64,000 nt of DNA from Neonectria sp. B-13 (GCA_002682825.1 NOKP01000019.1:186001-250000), one strand, 5' to 3'; shown: positions 33,937 through 46,081, counted from the stretch's first letter. Made by a program: numbers and translations. Notes: generated by a model from the letters alone, not told the origin.

Positions 33937-35314
33937 ATGGTCCTGCCACAATCTACAGTAACGAACCCTGGGCCGCCGTCTTATCGCCAGCGCTTTAGAG
34001 AACTCCGCAATGCCGAGGAGCATCGCCTGGATCTGATTGAGGTATGAGTCAATACCTGCACTCATAGACTGTTTAATAGCAGAACGCCTGACTCGACATC
34101 ATAGGAGCTCATCAGCAAGGTTGAGGAAACAGATGCAAGACTAGAACAAACGGAGTTGGATCTCCAAACTGAGCAAGATGCTCGAAGGCGACTCCAGCAG
34201 GAAATGATTGGCTTCCGAGACAGAGCCAGAGTTGTGGTGAGAGAAAGATTGAGTCCAATCTGGATAGAACCTTAGTAGCTAACATCTTGTCAGGAACGGC
34301 GGCCGTTTGCGGTCGTGCTGATTGATGCTGATGCAGATGGCTACGCGGTAGGGACTGATGTGAAGGCGGTTGGAATGTACAGTGTGCTGACTTGAATGTA
34401 TCAGTTTCGAGATGAGTTTATCAAGGCGGCATCTACAGGAGGCGGAGAAGCAGCCGATGAGCTGCTTACAGCGACACAGGCGCATTTGCGAACCATCATG
34501 GATGATTCTGACAGGTTAGATATCATCGTCAAAGCGTTTGCCCACTTGGACGGTTTGGGGTCCGCACTCTTTCATCAGGGGCGAGTGAAGGACGCGACCC
34601 AGTTAAGGGCATTTTGCACCGGCTTTAGTAGTCGTTTACCTTTGTTCGATTTCATCGACGTGGGATCCGGTAAGGAAAGGGCGGACAACAAAATCAGAGG
34701 TATGCACCCTTCTTTTCTTTTGCGGCTGAAAACTGTCTAAATTTATAGAATGCCTGAAGTTTTTCGCGGAAAGTCCGCAATGCAAGCATATTGTGCTTGC
34801 TTGTTGTCATGACTCAGGCTATGCTCCTTTTCTAGGCCAGTTTGTTGCGGATAAATCTGCCCTGGAACGGATAACGCTGCTTGTCGGGAGTCCTGCTGCC
34901 CCATCGATTACCAATCTCGGATTCAAGCATTTTGCTCAATTCCGGAACGTCTTCGTATTTACTGGCTCCCAGGACGGAACGTATAGTTCTGTTCGAGGTG
35001 GTCAGGTCTTTTCCTATGCGGTCCCCCCCCGTCAGTTCGCGAGATTAGGGCCTGTGTTAGTTGATGGGAGGCGTGTGGATCCACCTCTAAGTGTTGAGCA
35101 ACAGCTTGTTGACAGGATGAGAAGACTCAACCTTTGTTGTTGGCTTTTCCTGCGGGGGGAGTGCAAGGGGTGCCCACGAGTTCACCGTCATCTGCCCCTG
35201 AGCGACGCTGAGTTTAGTGCGCTATGGTTTATGTCTCGCCAGGGTCGCTGCTACAAGGATCGACGTGATGGCTGTTCGGATGAGAAGTGTATATACGGCC
35301 ATAGCTCTCTATAA
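33937..35314 (+). CDS. CCCH zinc-finger protein (DUF7923-like)
   Basis: Five exons, 33937-34041, 34105-34236, 34294-34347, 34405-34699 and 34749-35314, give 383 residues. The N-terminal part is a charged coiled coil (EELISKVEETDARLEQTELD). The central domain starts RRPFAVVLIDADADGY and continues through FRDEFI, resembling a NYN/PIN-like fold found in fungal CCCH proteins (DUF7923-type), with HIVLACCHDSGYAPFL later. The C-terminus has two CCCH-like fingers: LCCWLFLRGECKGCPRVHRH and GRCYKDRRDGCSDEKCIYGH. The family is usually annotated as nucleic-acid binding; RNA binding is plausible but unproven. The start ATG at 33937 is the one whose frame runs through the first exon without a stop. Confidence 0.85.
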
Positions 35315-36510
35315 GGATCATTAGCAAAGATTGTTGCCTCTACTCTCAAATCTTCGACAATGTGAGTGTACGTCTAATTAATAATAGTGTCTAGTTTTGG
35401 AGGAACCCCCTACTGACCCCCGATGACATTTTACTGACCGACAGAAGTATACCCAGAGGTCGTGTCAACCGCAACGTGATAACCCATATTTCAGTGTATG
35501 TAGAGACCGCTGCGTCGCGGATGCGGAATGCTTGCGAATTGTGGTCGTTAATATCATGCTTGTAAACAGTCAAACAGCCAAGAATGTAGATAAACGACTG
35601 CTTTCTTATACAGAAAGATGACTACATAGTCCATTTCATATCTCTTCGTTCTTATTACCAACTCAAAATTTGAACCTGCCCCCGAGCACCCAGGTTGTTC
35701 ATTGGGGAAGCCACAGCAGATCTGAAACAAACTTGAACGCCCAGAGTCAGAACAACGGCTTGAAAGATGCTAAGACTGGTAAGTGAATCTTTAGGCAGAC
35801 AGTAGTTGAGGTTTCAGCATTGGTTGTAAGATCCATGCAAATAGTAAGATTGTGGGATTGTCAATACCATGGTATTCTTGACTAACAGAAACTCGAGTTC
35901 TTCACCGATGCACTAATGAGAAGACTGATGCGGATACAGATGAAAATCAGGGCGAATGAGTATGGCTCACCACTAGAATGCCACCCCAACTTACCTTAAA
36001 AAGGCTCACTTCTAACACAACCTGACTCAAAAACGCAATATTGTGTCCGCGAGTCCAGTGCCTGCAGCAGGCATATGCCCATTCCATATTTGCTCTCTGG
36101 GTTAGATGTTCTGTTAACATCAGTTTCACGATGCACAAATGGGCAAGCTGTGCCAATAAAGCCACTATATAGGGCAAGAAATAGATTACATGACGCATCT
36201 TGAGATACTGCTAGTGATAGTGATGGTGGTGGCGATGCTGGCGATGCTGGCGGGAAGTTGACAAGATGTGAGCTTCTTCATTTTCGGAATGTGCTGTAGC
36301 GACTAGCAGGCAAAATTGTGCCACGTATGAAACCCAGACGGTGGCTGCTACACATTAGAGACTCAATGATTTTACGTCAAATAGGCCCGGAGGTAAACAT
36401 GTCAAAAGGATGGATTCGTATATGAGAGCCAGCAACGCCCTAATGAAGGCTTGATAACTAAGTGCCCGCATCACATGTCTCGTTTGTTATCTTTGCCTTC
36501 CCTTCGTCGG
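35315..36510. other. intergenic, no supported gene
   Basis: About 1.2 kb between convergent genes. A small hydrophobic minus-strand frame at 35947-36198 (83 codons) could be a tiny membrane peptide but has no family support and is not called. A short GGTGGCGATGCTGGCGATGC stretch near 36230 is low-complexity. Confidence 0.4.
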
Positions 36511-38177
36511 CTAAAGTGCCTTATTTCTAATCTCTGCGATGATAACGGCTGACGAGTAAAACGCATCAAGTCCAGGTTCATTCCCGTACTGTATACGATG
36601 TCAGTTCATCTCATAATCTCTGAAACAATCTGCATCAGGATGACTTACGGTAGGGAATACAACAGCAAGCTCTTTGGAGGTTCGTGAGCTTGGGCCATAA
36701 TTGAGCCATGTTATTTTTCGTTGTGGGTACATCGGTGTACTCTGCTGTGTGGATCTGCCGGAGACATGAACTCCGATCATTGCGGGATCCAATTTCTCAC
36801 AATAGTAGTTGTACTTCCTCCAAATGATTGCCGGACCGGGAGAGCTTGCGAGATGTGCACGTTCGATGTGAGAAATCTCGTCATCTTCCTCAGGCTGGGT
36901 ATTGATGCCTACAGCCTCTTCGTAGTCTAATCTATGACGCATATGGGCTTCGTACTCCTCGCCGGTCAGGACTGTGGTTACTTTGGCATTGCCAGTCAGA
37001 TGACGAAGAGCTTGGTATACCATCATATCAAGACCCTTGAGGGTATGATGCAGGTTACCAACGGATGACTTGGAGGTGTGGGGATAAGCGTGAGTACATG
37101 TGAAGCCCAGGGTACCGCCTATATCAGTCAGTACACGGCGGAGAACGACTTGAATCGGGATAAGAAGTGAACCACCTTGAGGGAGGAATGTAGAACATTC
37201 TAGCAGTGCTTTAAGGGTTGTAAAGAAGTGAAACGATTCCTGCTCCAATGCGCCAAGACGATTTGCCATCAAAGCGGGACCGTAGGTTGTCCAGAACAGG
37301 TTGTAGGTCAGTGTTAATCGATGACCCTGGGTGACTTCGAAAATTTCATGCTCGCAATCGGAGAAAAAGGCTGCCCACTGAATTGAGGGAGTCTTCATAT
37401 CTGCCCAGTTGAAAACAACTTCTTGGCCAATGTGTCGAACCACGAGTTGACCACCTGAAGGCGTGAGATGTTCTGCATTATGAACTCTGAGTACTGATGA
37501 AAAAGCTTACCTTGGTGAGGATGTGGAAGACAGACAACGAGTGATCCCATCTGTTCATCCGACCGGGGTGTATCCACATGAGGTTTGAACTTCCCAAATG
37601 GCCCGGAGTAGATCTGTCAACATGTTAAAGCCTTTCAGAAACGGATCCTGATATTTATTTAGCTTACGTTGAGCTTGTAAAGTTCCGCTCTGATGCCAAG
37701 ATTCCCGGCATCAGAGGTACTGTGACCCAAAGCCTGCATTACCGTATCCAAGATACCGTGCTCGTAAGGATGAAAATTGGTGCTAAAATTGGCTGCATCT
37801 ATCTTGCTGGCCTTCCGATAAGTCTCATCAAGGACTTCCCTATTGCTAATGCCGAACGTGGCTGGTTCGGAATCTGCCAAAAGCTGCGCAAAGGCTGCTT
37901 GAGAGACAGAAGTGTCATCGACGGGCAACCGGACGTTGCGGCCGTGGCTCAGCTCGCCTGAGTCCCAGCGGATGACCAGAGGGCTTTCATCAGGGGCGCT
38001 TTCGGGAGATAGGTTGCAGATTTCGAGCTTTCCGCCAACAGCGAAGACATCCCTGCCTGCGTGTTCTTCAAGGGCCGAAGAGACGTCAGAGAGGAGGGCT
38101 TCAACGTTGGTGTCAGCTCCACAGCTACTGGGAGCCTTGGTAGAACCATTCTCGGATGAATAAACGGGAGCTTCCAT
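36511..38177 (-). CDS. 2-oxoglutarate/Fe(II) oxygenase-like protein
   Basis: Four exons, 38177-37668, 37613-37511, 37454-36649 and 36588-36511, give 498 residues. The catalytic core reads GPFGKFKPHVDTPR (His and Asp of the facial iron site), GSLVVCLPHPHQGGQLVVRH, then WAAFFSDCEHEIFEVTQGHR with LTLTYNL, giving the distal His and the 2-oxoglutarate-binding Arg. This is the prolyl-4-hydroxylase-like pattern of a fungal family with a long C-terminal extension. The last exon, starting YGNEPGLDAFYSSA, restores a conserved tail and explains why reading past 36649 without splicing gives an unrelated end. The hydroxylated substrate is unknown. The N-terminal 120 residues are low in conserved features. 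Confidence 0.85.
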
Positions 38178-38878
38178 GGCTGCAGGATGTTAGGTAAGAA
38201 TGAAAGGGGTTTGCAATCAATTATAAGAGCAAGGTCAGGTCAGGTTCAAGATCTATGAAGAGAGTGTCCATGGATAAGCTGCTTGTCTATTGCATCTTGT
38301 ATTCTCTAAATAACCTTAGGAGGATCAAGTTATTATTTTGAGCCTGAGGATTCATCATGAGAATCACGATGATACAATACTATGTCTCCCCCTCGCCTAT
38401 TATGCAATCCACCTCAGACGCTACTATTTCTCGCTTAGGTACAGGTCCAATTAACGCTGTGGCTGCCTAAGGTTGCCTAAGGCTGCCTGGACGGCTTGCG
38501 GGGAAGTACTGGGTGTTGGTTGATATGACCACTGCGCCAAAAGCAAGGCACCTTGCAACTAGCAAGGTCTTGTCGCGTAATATCTCCACCAACAAATTGT
38601 AATCGTGCCACAGTAAAGTAAATATCCCATTTTCTGGTCTTTTCTGTTGAACTGCTATACTTTGACCCCACTGTGTCTTATTTATATCTTGCACTCCGTG
38701 AATCCATGCATAATCTGTTTACGTCCAGCGGCTAAAGTGGTGCATACTGTCTGTGATCCAGGGTTTTTTGTTCAGATTAGGTCGGGTCTTTTTATCCCTA
38801 TGATTGTTAGCTAGCGTCCAAGTGGCATATATCTGTTATGAAGTGTATCGTTGCACGCATGGCTTTAGTGTCTAAAGT
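38178..38878. other. intergenic, no gene seen
   Basis: About 700 bp holding the promoter of the oxygenase gene at its left and the 3' flank of the next gene at its right. A direct triplication of GGTTGCCTAAGGCTGCCT-like words occurs at 38455-38490. No gene is supported. Confidence 0.4.
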
Positions 38879-39682
38879 TCATTTCTGATACTCTAATGGT
38901 GACTTTCCTCCTAAGTTGTCTGATCCTATCACGAAGCATCTGTTCATTTCTGGCCACCCATCAAGAAGAGGCCCGGTGGAATAAGCCATCTCATTGTCAG
39001 GTTGAATGTTCCACCCTCCCCTCCTAAACTGGATCCATTCCTTCTTGCCTTCAAGCTGAAGTTTGTCCAGGGCGTTGGTGTTCACCATCAGCTTGAGGTC
39101 GGTCGGCAACGGCTCACGGTCCCACACATCGTTTGCCCGTAGGAAATCTTGGCGCAGACCTGTCAGCCAGGGATGCACGGCTGTTACATAGTCGTGAACC
39201 GTAATGTAGAGATGTTCCTGCGCTTGAACCACCAGGGGCTGCAAACCTTTGGGCCGATCTGTGCCACAGCATTGCGTCAGCCTCAGTCCCTCGACCCCCT
39301 CCATCCCAGTCTCAGTGTCATTGTCGCTGTAACCCTCGCCGAATTCTTCAAACACACATCCTTCCTCACCTGGATACGCATGTCGATCTGCCTCGAGATA
39401 GTTCTCCTCCCACATAACTAGTTGAGAAACCGTGACGGATACAGACGAGACGCGAAGTTTGGTGAGGGGTTCTTGTGAGATGGAATGCCAGCTCGTGCCG
39501 TCCAGCGTCTGCTTAAAGTAGGGTTCGCGCTCTGAATTGGGATCGATATGGTCCTTGAGGATGAAGACGTTTGTTTCCAGAGGTCCTTGGATAGCCCAGA
39601 ACAGGCGCTTGGTTCCTTCGGTGCACTGGGGCAATTGGTGGGCCTGGCGGATCTCGGCGCAGGAGGGGAAGGGAGCAGACAT
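38879..39682 (-). CDS. Hypothetical protein, single exon
   Basis: 267 residues with a clean ATG at 39682 and no introns. I do not recognise the family. It is Trp-rich and acidic in the middle (EEFGEGYSDNDTETGMEGVE), with no signal peptide or membrane helix. VQAQEHLYITVHDYVTAVHP and WLTGLRQDFLRAND look helical. Length, codon pattern and lack of frame breaks support a real gene. It lies in the same direction as the oxygenase gene about 700 bp away, without clear functional linkage. Confidence 0.6.
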   Translation of the reverse strand: MSAPFPSCAEIRQAHQLPQCTEGTKRLFWAIQGPLETNVFILKDHIDPNSEREPYFKQTLDGTSWHSISQEPLTKLRVSSVSVTVSQLVMWEENYLEADRHAYPGEEGCVFEEFGEGYSDNDTETGMEGVEGLRLTQCCGTDRPKGLQPLVVQAQEHLYITVHDYVTAVHPWLTGLRQDFLRANDVWDREPLPTDLKLMVNTNALDKLQLEGKKEWIQFRRGGWNIQPDNEMAYSTGPLLDGWPEMNRCFVIGSDNLGGKSPLEYQK

Positions 39683-40318
39683 AGCGATTGCTGACTGAGG
39701 GTTCGGCAGTTTGGTGGAGGATGTATCAGAAGATTGGATGCTGATGGAGAGAAGTAAAGAGAACAGTTTGGGTTAAAGAAAGCACTGTTTGTTTATATTT
39801 GGCCCGTGCACCACTTTTACACTCCTCCTGGCATCAATAGTCGGGAGCATGCGAGCAATGACATAAAACGCGTGAATGGAGTTTGAGCTGCCGTTGTTCG
39901 GTAGCTTTGTACTAGAGGACTTGAGATGGAGACAGCAACAGCGATGATAAAAGCCATCAAAGTTGCATCATCTTACTTGATGCGGTTAATATGAGCCAAC
40001 TCTCTTTCGGTCAAATACAGAGGACAACCTGAGGTACACCTGGTAAGGACCGCTCAAGGCTCTGGCCTGTCGAGCTTGTTCAAGATAAGACCAGTGTGGC
40101 CGAAGCAGACCACCGACAGCAGGAACATGTTAGCGACATTGAAGAAAATTCACGGAATGTCATAGCTGATGAAGTTGTCATTTCAACTGTTTTGGAGCTC
40201 GATAAGATAAAAGACGGCCGAGTTAGAGTGGACGGTGCGTGTTATATGTTGACTACAACTGGGTTGTTTCTAAGTTCATTGCATGGTCCACGAACTAATG
40301 CCGTATTCACAAAGGTAT
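39683..40318. other. intergenic, no gene seen
   Basis: About 640 bp between the hypothetical gene and the decayed phosphoesterase. Part may be the lost 3' end of the phosphoesterase, since weak similarity continues in a shifted frame just below 40319. Confidence 0.4.
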
Positions 40319-40775
40319 TCAGGGGCTGCCAAATATTGTGAACTTCCGAAGACGTGTTGCTTGGCCAGGTGAAGGAAGTTTGAGAGTTACGCAAGTGTCC
40401 TGGAGGTAGATGACGGTTCCCCAAACCAGATCCTCCTTTGTCTTATTCTGGCCGTAGCGTCGCTCCAGATACATGGCAAGAAAGTCGTCATCGAGCAAGA
40501 CATCATGGTTTCTAGCAATGAGGATCTTGTACTGGTGTGGCTGGTCAGAGAGCCATTTCAGCTCGGCTTGCATTTCATCAAACGACCCGTTCTCGGTCAG
40601 GTCGCCGGCATGGATCAATATGTATCCAATGGACAGTGTTAGACGTGTGTTATGTGTGTCTAAGATGCAGACGACCTGGATTGGGTTGGGCAGCGAAGAC
40701 GCTGTCGTGGGCTCAACTTGGTGGATTGCGTGTAACATGTGGGCAAGTTGGCGCTTGCGGCGTCCCCGCAGTGAG
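40319..40775 (-). pseudogene. Decayed calcineurin-like metallophosphoesterase
   Basis: The minus-strand frame shows the order of a small fungal metallophosphoesterase: a DTHN metal motif, YILIHAGDLTENGSFDEMQA (GDLT with the usual spacing), WLSDQPHQYKILIARNHD (normally IAGNHD), then YLQD and FTIFGSP. Conserved residues are altered: Ser before DTHN is Leu, Gly before NHD is Arg, and the frame stops right after FGSP where the family normally continues. The 5' part is cut off by the assembly gap at 40776. Downstream residues resembling the family appear only in another frame. An alternative is a truncated but functional paralogue; the substitutions make that less likely. Confidence 0.65.
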
Positions 40776-40875
40776 NNNNNNNNNNNNNNNNNNNNNNNNN
40801 NNNNNNNNNNNNNNNNNNNNNNNNNNNNNNNNNNNNNNNNNNNNNNNNNNNNNNNNNNNNNNNNNNNNNNNNNNN
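40776..40875. other. 100-N assembly gap
   Basis: Exactly 100 N, the standard placeholder for a gap of unknown size. It cuts the upstream part of the phosphoesterase relic and abuts a heptamer repeat array, which is probably why assembly failed. Confidence 0.99.
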
Positions 40876-41022
40876 TTTAGTATTTAGTATTTAGTATTTA
40901 GTATTTAGTATTTAGTATTTAGTATTTAGTATTTAGTATTTAGTATTTAGTATTTAGTATTTAGTATTTAGTATTTAGTATTTAGTATTTAGTATTTAGT
41001 ATTTAGTATTTAGTATTTAGTA
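40876..41022 (+). repeat. Heptanucleotide microsatellite (TTTAGTA)21
   Basis: Twenty-one perfect copies of TTTAGTA, ending in an imperfect TAGTGC. The left end is undefined because it borders the gap. The unit is unlike the fungal telomere repeat TTAGGG. Confidence 0.95.
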
Positions 41023-42903
41023 TAGTGCTACTATAGCTATTAAATCCGCTTGTCCCCCAATGTTTGCACTATGGACTTGTAATCATTTTGTCCCACGCAT
41101 TTACTTCACCTTCTAGCATCGATTATTCGTTATCGATCATTCCGTCATGCCTCCACCACCATAAAAAAACCCTGAACAGGGTACAGAAGAGACGAAGCCC
41201 TTTGGTTCATCCGCACAATCATGGAGGGAGAATATCGACATCTAATCCATTTATATGGTGTTCAACTCCATTACATAGCGTCAGTGAGAGACGTCGACCA
41301 CTTTCCCGAAATGACTAATAAGCCTTCACCATCCGAGAAGACCGTCAACAGCCTTGTCTCATTGAATAGTGCCATCCGCTGAGGTAAAGGCACGTCACCA
41401 CGCCTATAACGAAATGTTTGCTTCAGGTCAGGAAATAGAGGGATGGGTACCCAGAACAATCCATAACCACAGGTTATATATCCTCCAGCCGCTATTTCAA
41501 GCCCTGATTGTCCTCGTTTGTTTTAACAGCTACCGCGACGAGGACTCGAAAACTGTCGGAAGGCTGCCTGTGCTTCTCGTATGCACAGGTGTTGAAGAGG
41601 GTCTAAGTGCGCCTATCACATTTGAACGCATTGCTGATAAGGTTGATGGCAAAATAGGTTACCTTGAGAGAGCTGTCAGAACCACGCTTGAAACGGCAAT
41701 TGATTTCATCATGTTCTTGGAGGCCCGGGAAGCTGCCACGTTTGGTCTTCAGCCCGAATCTCAAAGCTGCATGGGAGCCGCTTTCAGAAACGATCGCGGT
41801 CTAGTGGAAAGGAGACCTCAGAGATGAGCCGTTGATTGGTCCAAGCTCCAAGTTTGTCGATGCTAGCAAGTATCCAGAGTGGAATGGTTCCGGCTAGGAA
41901 CAGGACAGGCAAGTCATGACTTGGCATGAGGAACGGCAGCTCCGGGGGGAAGCTAGGAGGATTGCCTATACGTTACAACAATGAAGAGAATGTTAAATGT
42001 TGATTAAACTAAAAGTCCATCAAGCTACTTTTGACAAAATGTAATAGAAATGGCCTCGACGAATCTAGACACAAGGTACATTATTTCATGCTACAACATA
42101 TTGGAGAGATAGTCCAAGAACCTTAAAATATGGTGGTAATTACGGCATATATGTGGAATCTTTGGCAGGGACGGTGAATCGAGCTACTACCCTACCTTTC
42201 AACTCATCTTACTAAACACTCGGATAACCTAGGTTTCTCCGCAATGTCGACAGCTACCCCCGCAATCGGCATTGTACATTATTCGGCTGAGATTAGCCAG
42301 CAGGTAGGGTGTTAAACCCCACGTTACGGATCAAACGGCGAGCTTCAGGATGGATAACCTAGACATAGAGGGTTGGACAGTATTTTACTGGAGACATCTA
42401 GCTCCATCTTTGACAAAAGATCGCCAATTATCCGCTGTATAGAAACACGCATTGAGACGCGCTGAGACGTGTAAGTGAGATATCAAGCAAAAGAAACGAG
42501 AGCATTTGTGCGTTACTAAGTAGGCTGCGAAAACAGACCGGATTAAGAAGACCGCGGGCTTTTACAGGGGTAAACGACAATTCAAGGGCACGACAATTGA
42601 TAATGGAAGAGTACGGGGGTTACGTCATAGAACCCGCTGAATAGTACCTAGGCATTGTGGACAGGTACCCTCGTTGCCTAAAAGCAAGCTTAGAATAGTG
42701 AAGAGGCAGTATTGAAAAGAAAAAAACAAATAAGATAATCCGGGGTCAATGGTCTAAATGTTAAATATAAAGGAAACCAGCCAGGCTAAGGTTAAGACTA
42801 TGGATTGAATTCTATAATGACTTCGTTGTGGAACCACAATGTAAGTCTCCTTAATAATACATTAAGTGAATGTGAGCCCCCTAGCATCCTAGATCACAGG
42901 GTA
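41023..42903. other. intergenic, no supported gene
   Basis: About 1.9 kb. A plus-strand frame at 41369-41827 (152 codons, with a LQPLFQALIVLVCFNSYRDE stretch) is open but matches nothing I know and lacks good flanking signals; it may be a gene fragment. The remainder is AT-rich near 42700-42860. Confidence 0.4.
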
Positions 42904-43851
42904 CTAAACCCCGCAAGGTACGATGTCAAGCCGCTTCAATCCGCCTCGACGAGCATTCTGCGCATAGCGAACCCCTAGGAATAAGAAGATGAGAGCCGTG
43001 ATGTATTCTGCTAGCAAACACATCAAAGTGAAGGCCACCGTTGACCCAAACATAGAATTCCAGATCGTAGAAGGATTGTTCACTGTGAATACACAAAGAA
43101 GTCCATAGATAGTACGCAAGACCAGTGCTGGAATACTGGCAAAGGTAAGTCTCACATACTGCAGGTACAGATTAGACAGGCCGATATTAGTTTGATATGG
43201 TGTTTACTTACGAAGAACATTCCCGCAGCTATGCGATGGCTTTGAGTATAAAGATGAATCAACTCCGCGGTGATCAAGGCAAGCACAACCGCAAGCGTGA
43301 CGTAGCCAGCTTTGGATAGAGACCTTGCTGCTGTGACATACGCATCGGAGCCACTGAGGCCTCCGCTTACCGTTAGGAGGACAATCGCAGCGAGAAAAGC
43401 AATTCGTATGAGTTTGAGAAGAATATTGGCGCGCTTGTTCTGATCAATACTCGATTTCAGACTGGAACATCAGCAAATAACTCAGGCATTTCGACAGGAT
43501 ATCACAACATACATCAGGCGGAGAAACCCGACAAGGGAGATTAAGAGTGGGATGAGGCCAACGTTCAGCAGCACTGTGGTGGCAATGACCAAGCCAAGAT
43601 TTGTCGGATCGGATCCTCGAATGATAGTCAAGATTCCACCCGTAAATCGAACTAAGATTACAGCCGTCAGTAGATGCCCTAACGCAAGAGCGGCTTTGGG
43701 ATGACTTACAAAGAGAAAAGGTGACAAGAGGGTAACACACAAGGCGAAGCCTATGATCCCAACCACGGACAAGGTTGAGAGTTGCAATGGGGAGTATTGG
43801 AACGTAAAAGACGACCTGGGCGATTCCAGCAGCTGTATGCGAGTTCACCAT
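42904..43851 (-). CDS. DUF7702 seven-TM membrane protein
   Basis: Four exons, 43851-43710, 43651-43513, 43461-43212 and 43158-42904, give 261 residues, the normal size for DUF7702 proteins. The pattern matches the family: an N-terminal helix AGIAQVVFYVPILPIATLNL, RFTGGILTII followed by TNLGLVIATTVLLNVGLIPL, a basic loop (IKSSIDQNKRANILLKLIR), then helices including YVTLAVVLALITAELIHL and RLTFASIPALVLRTIYGLL, ending with MCLLAEYITALIFLFLGV. All segments point to a multi-pass membrane protein, but its role is unknown; DUF7702 has no characterised member I can name. It lies divergently from a Zn2Cys6 regulator with about 530 bp between them. Confidence 0.82.
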
Positions 43852-44383
43852 TTTTTGGAGGTAGGTAAGGAGAGGCTCAAAACGTGATAATGAATGGATG
43901 ATTCAAAACACCGACTAGCATCGGGAGGACTGGCTCATTTATATTCCTGTAAAATTGAAAGCAATGTCAAAGCGTGTCCTGCCCATCATCATAGCCCACG
44001 AACATAGCCCTCAAAGGCCGCCAATTGATGCCTGAAGAGGAGTAGGGTTAATGTTGGAATTTCAGCTGGACTGTTCCCAGATGCGAAGACGGCGACCAAG
44101 CCACAGCAATGAGCCAGCTCTCGCAGAATGCAGCCGGAGTAGGCTTAGTTCTTCAATGACCTAACAATGCCCTGGCTAGGATTGGTCAAAGTCGAGTTGC
44201 GTCCCGTAATTAATTCGGCCGACTAAAACATTGCTCCACCGCATCGGCGTAATTTTCATCCCAGATACAGCGGAATTCGGGCAACGCTTCTCCTAATTAA
44301 TATGACTCTCATGCCTCGGTATTTCATAACGAGATCTTACGAGTCTCTGGAAAGATCAGCCTGAAAACAGACCCTCCACCACA
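43852..44383. promoter_or_regulatory. Divergent promoter between DUF7702 gene and Zn2Cys6 gene
   Basis: 532 bp between two start codons transcribed apart. It contains isolated CGG and CCG triplets, but no clean CGG-N-CCG pair stands out. Shared regulation is possible, given that one neighbour is a regulator. Confidence 0.4.
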
Positions 44384-46081
44384 ATGGTAGGCGTCGCGGG
44401 GCGTTCAAAAGCATGCCACACCTGCAAAGAAAGGAAAATCAGGGTTGGTTATCCCTCACCACTCAGAGCCTACAGCTATCCGGACCTATGCTTATCAAAC
44501 GCTTCCAAAGTGCGGTGGCGAGAAACCCCATTGCATAAAGTGCCTCAAGGCAGGCCGCCCATGTGCAGGCTATTCGAAGAAGCAAGCCTTCATCCTCTCC
44601 AAATATGCAAAGACGTCCATGACCGAAACATCCCAGGCACGCTGCAGCACGCTTACGAGGCTGGGGCCGCTCCTCTATTACTATCGCGTTGGAGACGAGA
44701 TCAACAATTGCGACACTCGTCCTATATGCCAAATGACGGTGCTTTCCAAGCTCACCAAGTCGCTCCAGCTCTATGCATACCTAGCTCTGTATCCCCACGC
44801 AATGTCTCTAGAGATCAATTTTGGGCCTTCTTCATAGATGACCAGTTTCCACCGACTGGGCTTAGCCAAGCTCACCCTGGTGCCCATCGCAAGTGGCTTC
44901 TTCAACTGGGTGGCATCGCATCGCTATCACCGGCTCTCGAACATGCAATGCTGGCACTAAGCACCGCAAAATTCGGGCAGAAAGGTGGCCATGAGGCTTT
45001 GGTCCGCCATAGCTTGCCCCTATACACAAAAGGTCTGCAAGAACTCCAGCGCTCCATCAATAGTCCCATGACCCAATACGACAAGCAAACCATTGCCGCC
45101 TGTGTGATGCTCGGCATGTATGAATTCTCCGAGTGCTCTGGCCGGACAGTTGGTGGGTATATGAAACACTACCAGGGGGCTATGATACTCCTCCAGTGGC
45201 GAGGACCGAAAGAACATGTCGAAGGACTGGCGCATGATGTCTTCCAAGTGCTGAGGATGCATACAGTAAGTTTGGGGAAGTCTCACCGGTATTCATGTGT
45301 AAGGCACTGACTGCTCCAGGCCTATCAGGGCCTAAGACAACGTCAAGCAACGTTCCTAGCCCAGCCCGAGTGGATGCAAGAGCCGTGGGGTTCAAAACCC
45401 AAAGGTTCTCAAGACCTCCTTCTCGATATATTCCTTCGAATTCCGGATGTCTTAGCCAGGATGGACACAGCATTCTCTTTGCCGCATCCCATAGATGCCT
45501 TCAACGGTGGGCTGGGAATCCTTGATTTGTGTCTGGAGCTTAAAAGGCAGCTCGACGAATGGCTTTCTATATATCAGGCTGTAACAGGCTCTCTATACTG
45601 GCCCGAGTTATCCACTATTAACAGCTCGACTGACAGTCTAGATCGGGGTAAATTATTCCCTGTATCGCTTCACTTTCCATCATACACTATAGCGGAAACC
45701 ATGGTTTTATACTGGACCGTACAACTTCTCGTACAAGCGAATATTTGTTCTCTTCACTTAAGGTTATCTTCCCTCGATGGCATAACACTAGGACAGCATC
45801 ATGGAAATACTGGTCTTTCCAGCCGGGCAAAGACAGACTATAGCCAAACTACAAATGAGAACTTGCGAGAACCCTGGACGGGTAGGTTGTCAAATCCCTT
45901 GGGCTACAAAGCGGAATGGCCCCAGGCCTCATGTCGTTATATCTGCCAGTCGGTAGAGTATTTATTTGACCACAGGTTCCACGGTATTAGGCCAGGCACT
46001 ATTCTGCCACCTTTAATTGTTACGAGGGCTTACATGGCTAATTCGCCAGAACCGGAGGACTGGGTTCAAGAAACGGTTTAG
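44384..46081 (+). CDS. Zn2Cys6 fungal transcription factor with early TAG
   Basis: Exon 1 (44384-44443) joins exon 2 at 44511 to build the binuclear cluster ACHTCKERKIR-CGGEKPHCIKCLKAGRPC, spacing C-x2-C-x6-C...C-x2-C-x6-C. The reading frame must change between about 44600 and 44830, so a second intron (or a frameshift) lies there; I could not fix its ends. The frame then runs through SRDQFWAFFIDDQFP to 45265, and exon 45320-46081 continues AYQGLRQRQATFLAQPEW. The middle and C-terminal region is of the Fungal_trans_2 (DUF3468) kind. The TAG at 46079 is followed in frame by a 19-codon open tail (IDEMIARIQNMGANLAECV) typical of family ends. The target genes are unknown. Confidence 0.75.

Noticed and set aside
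35947..36198. Small hydrophobic minus-strand peptide
   Set aside because: Composition alone suggests a membrane peptide; no homology pattern, promoter or conserved feature supports it.
40876..41022. Telomere-like repeat
   Set aside because: The unit TTTAGTA is not TTAGGG and lies internally beside an assembly gap; it is a microsatellite.
41369..41827. Plus-strand frame of 152 codons with one hydrophobic stretch
   Set aside because: No recognisable domain or gene context; possibly a fragment, but not supportable as a gene.
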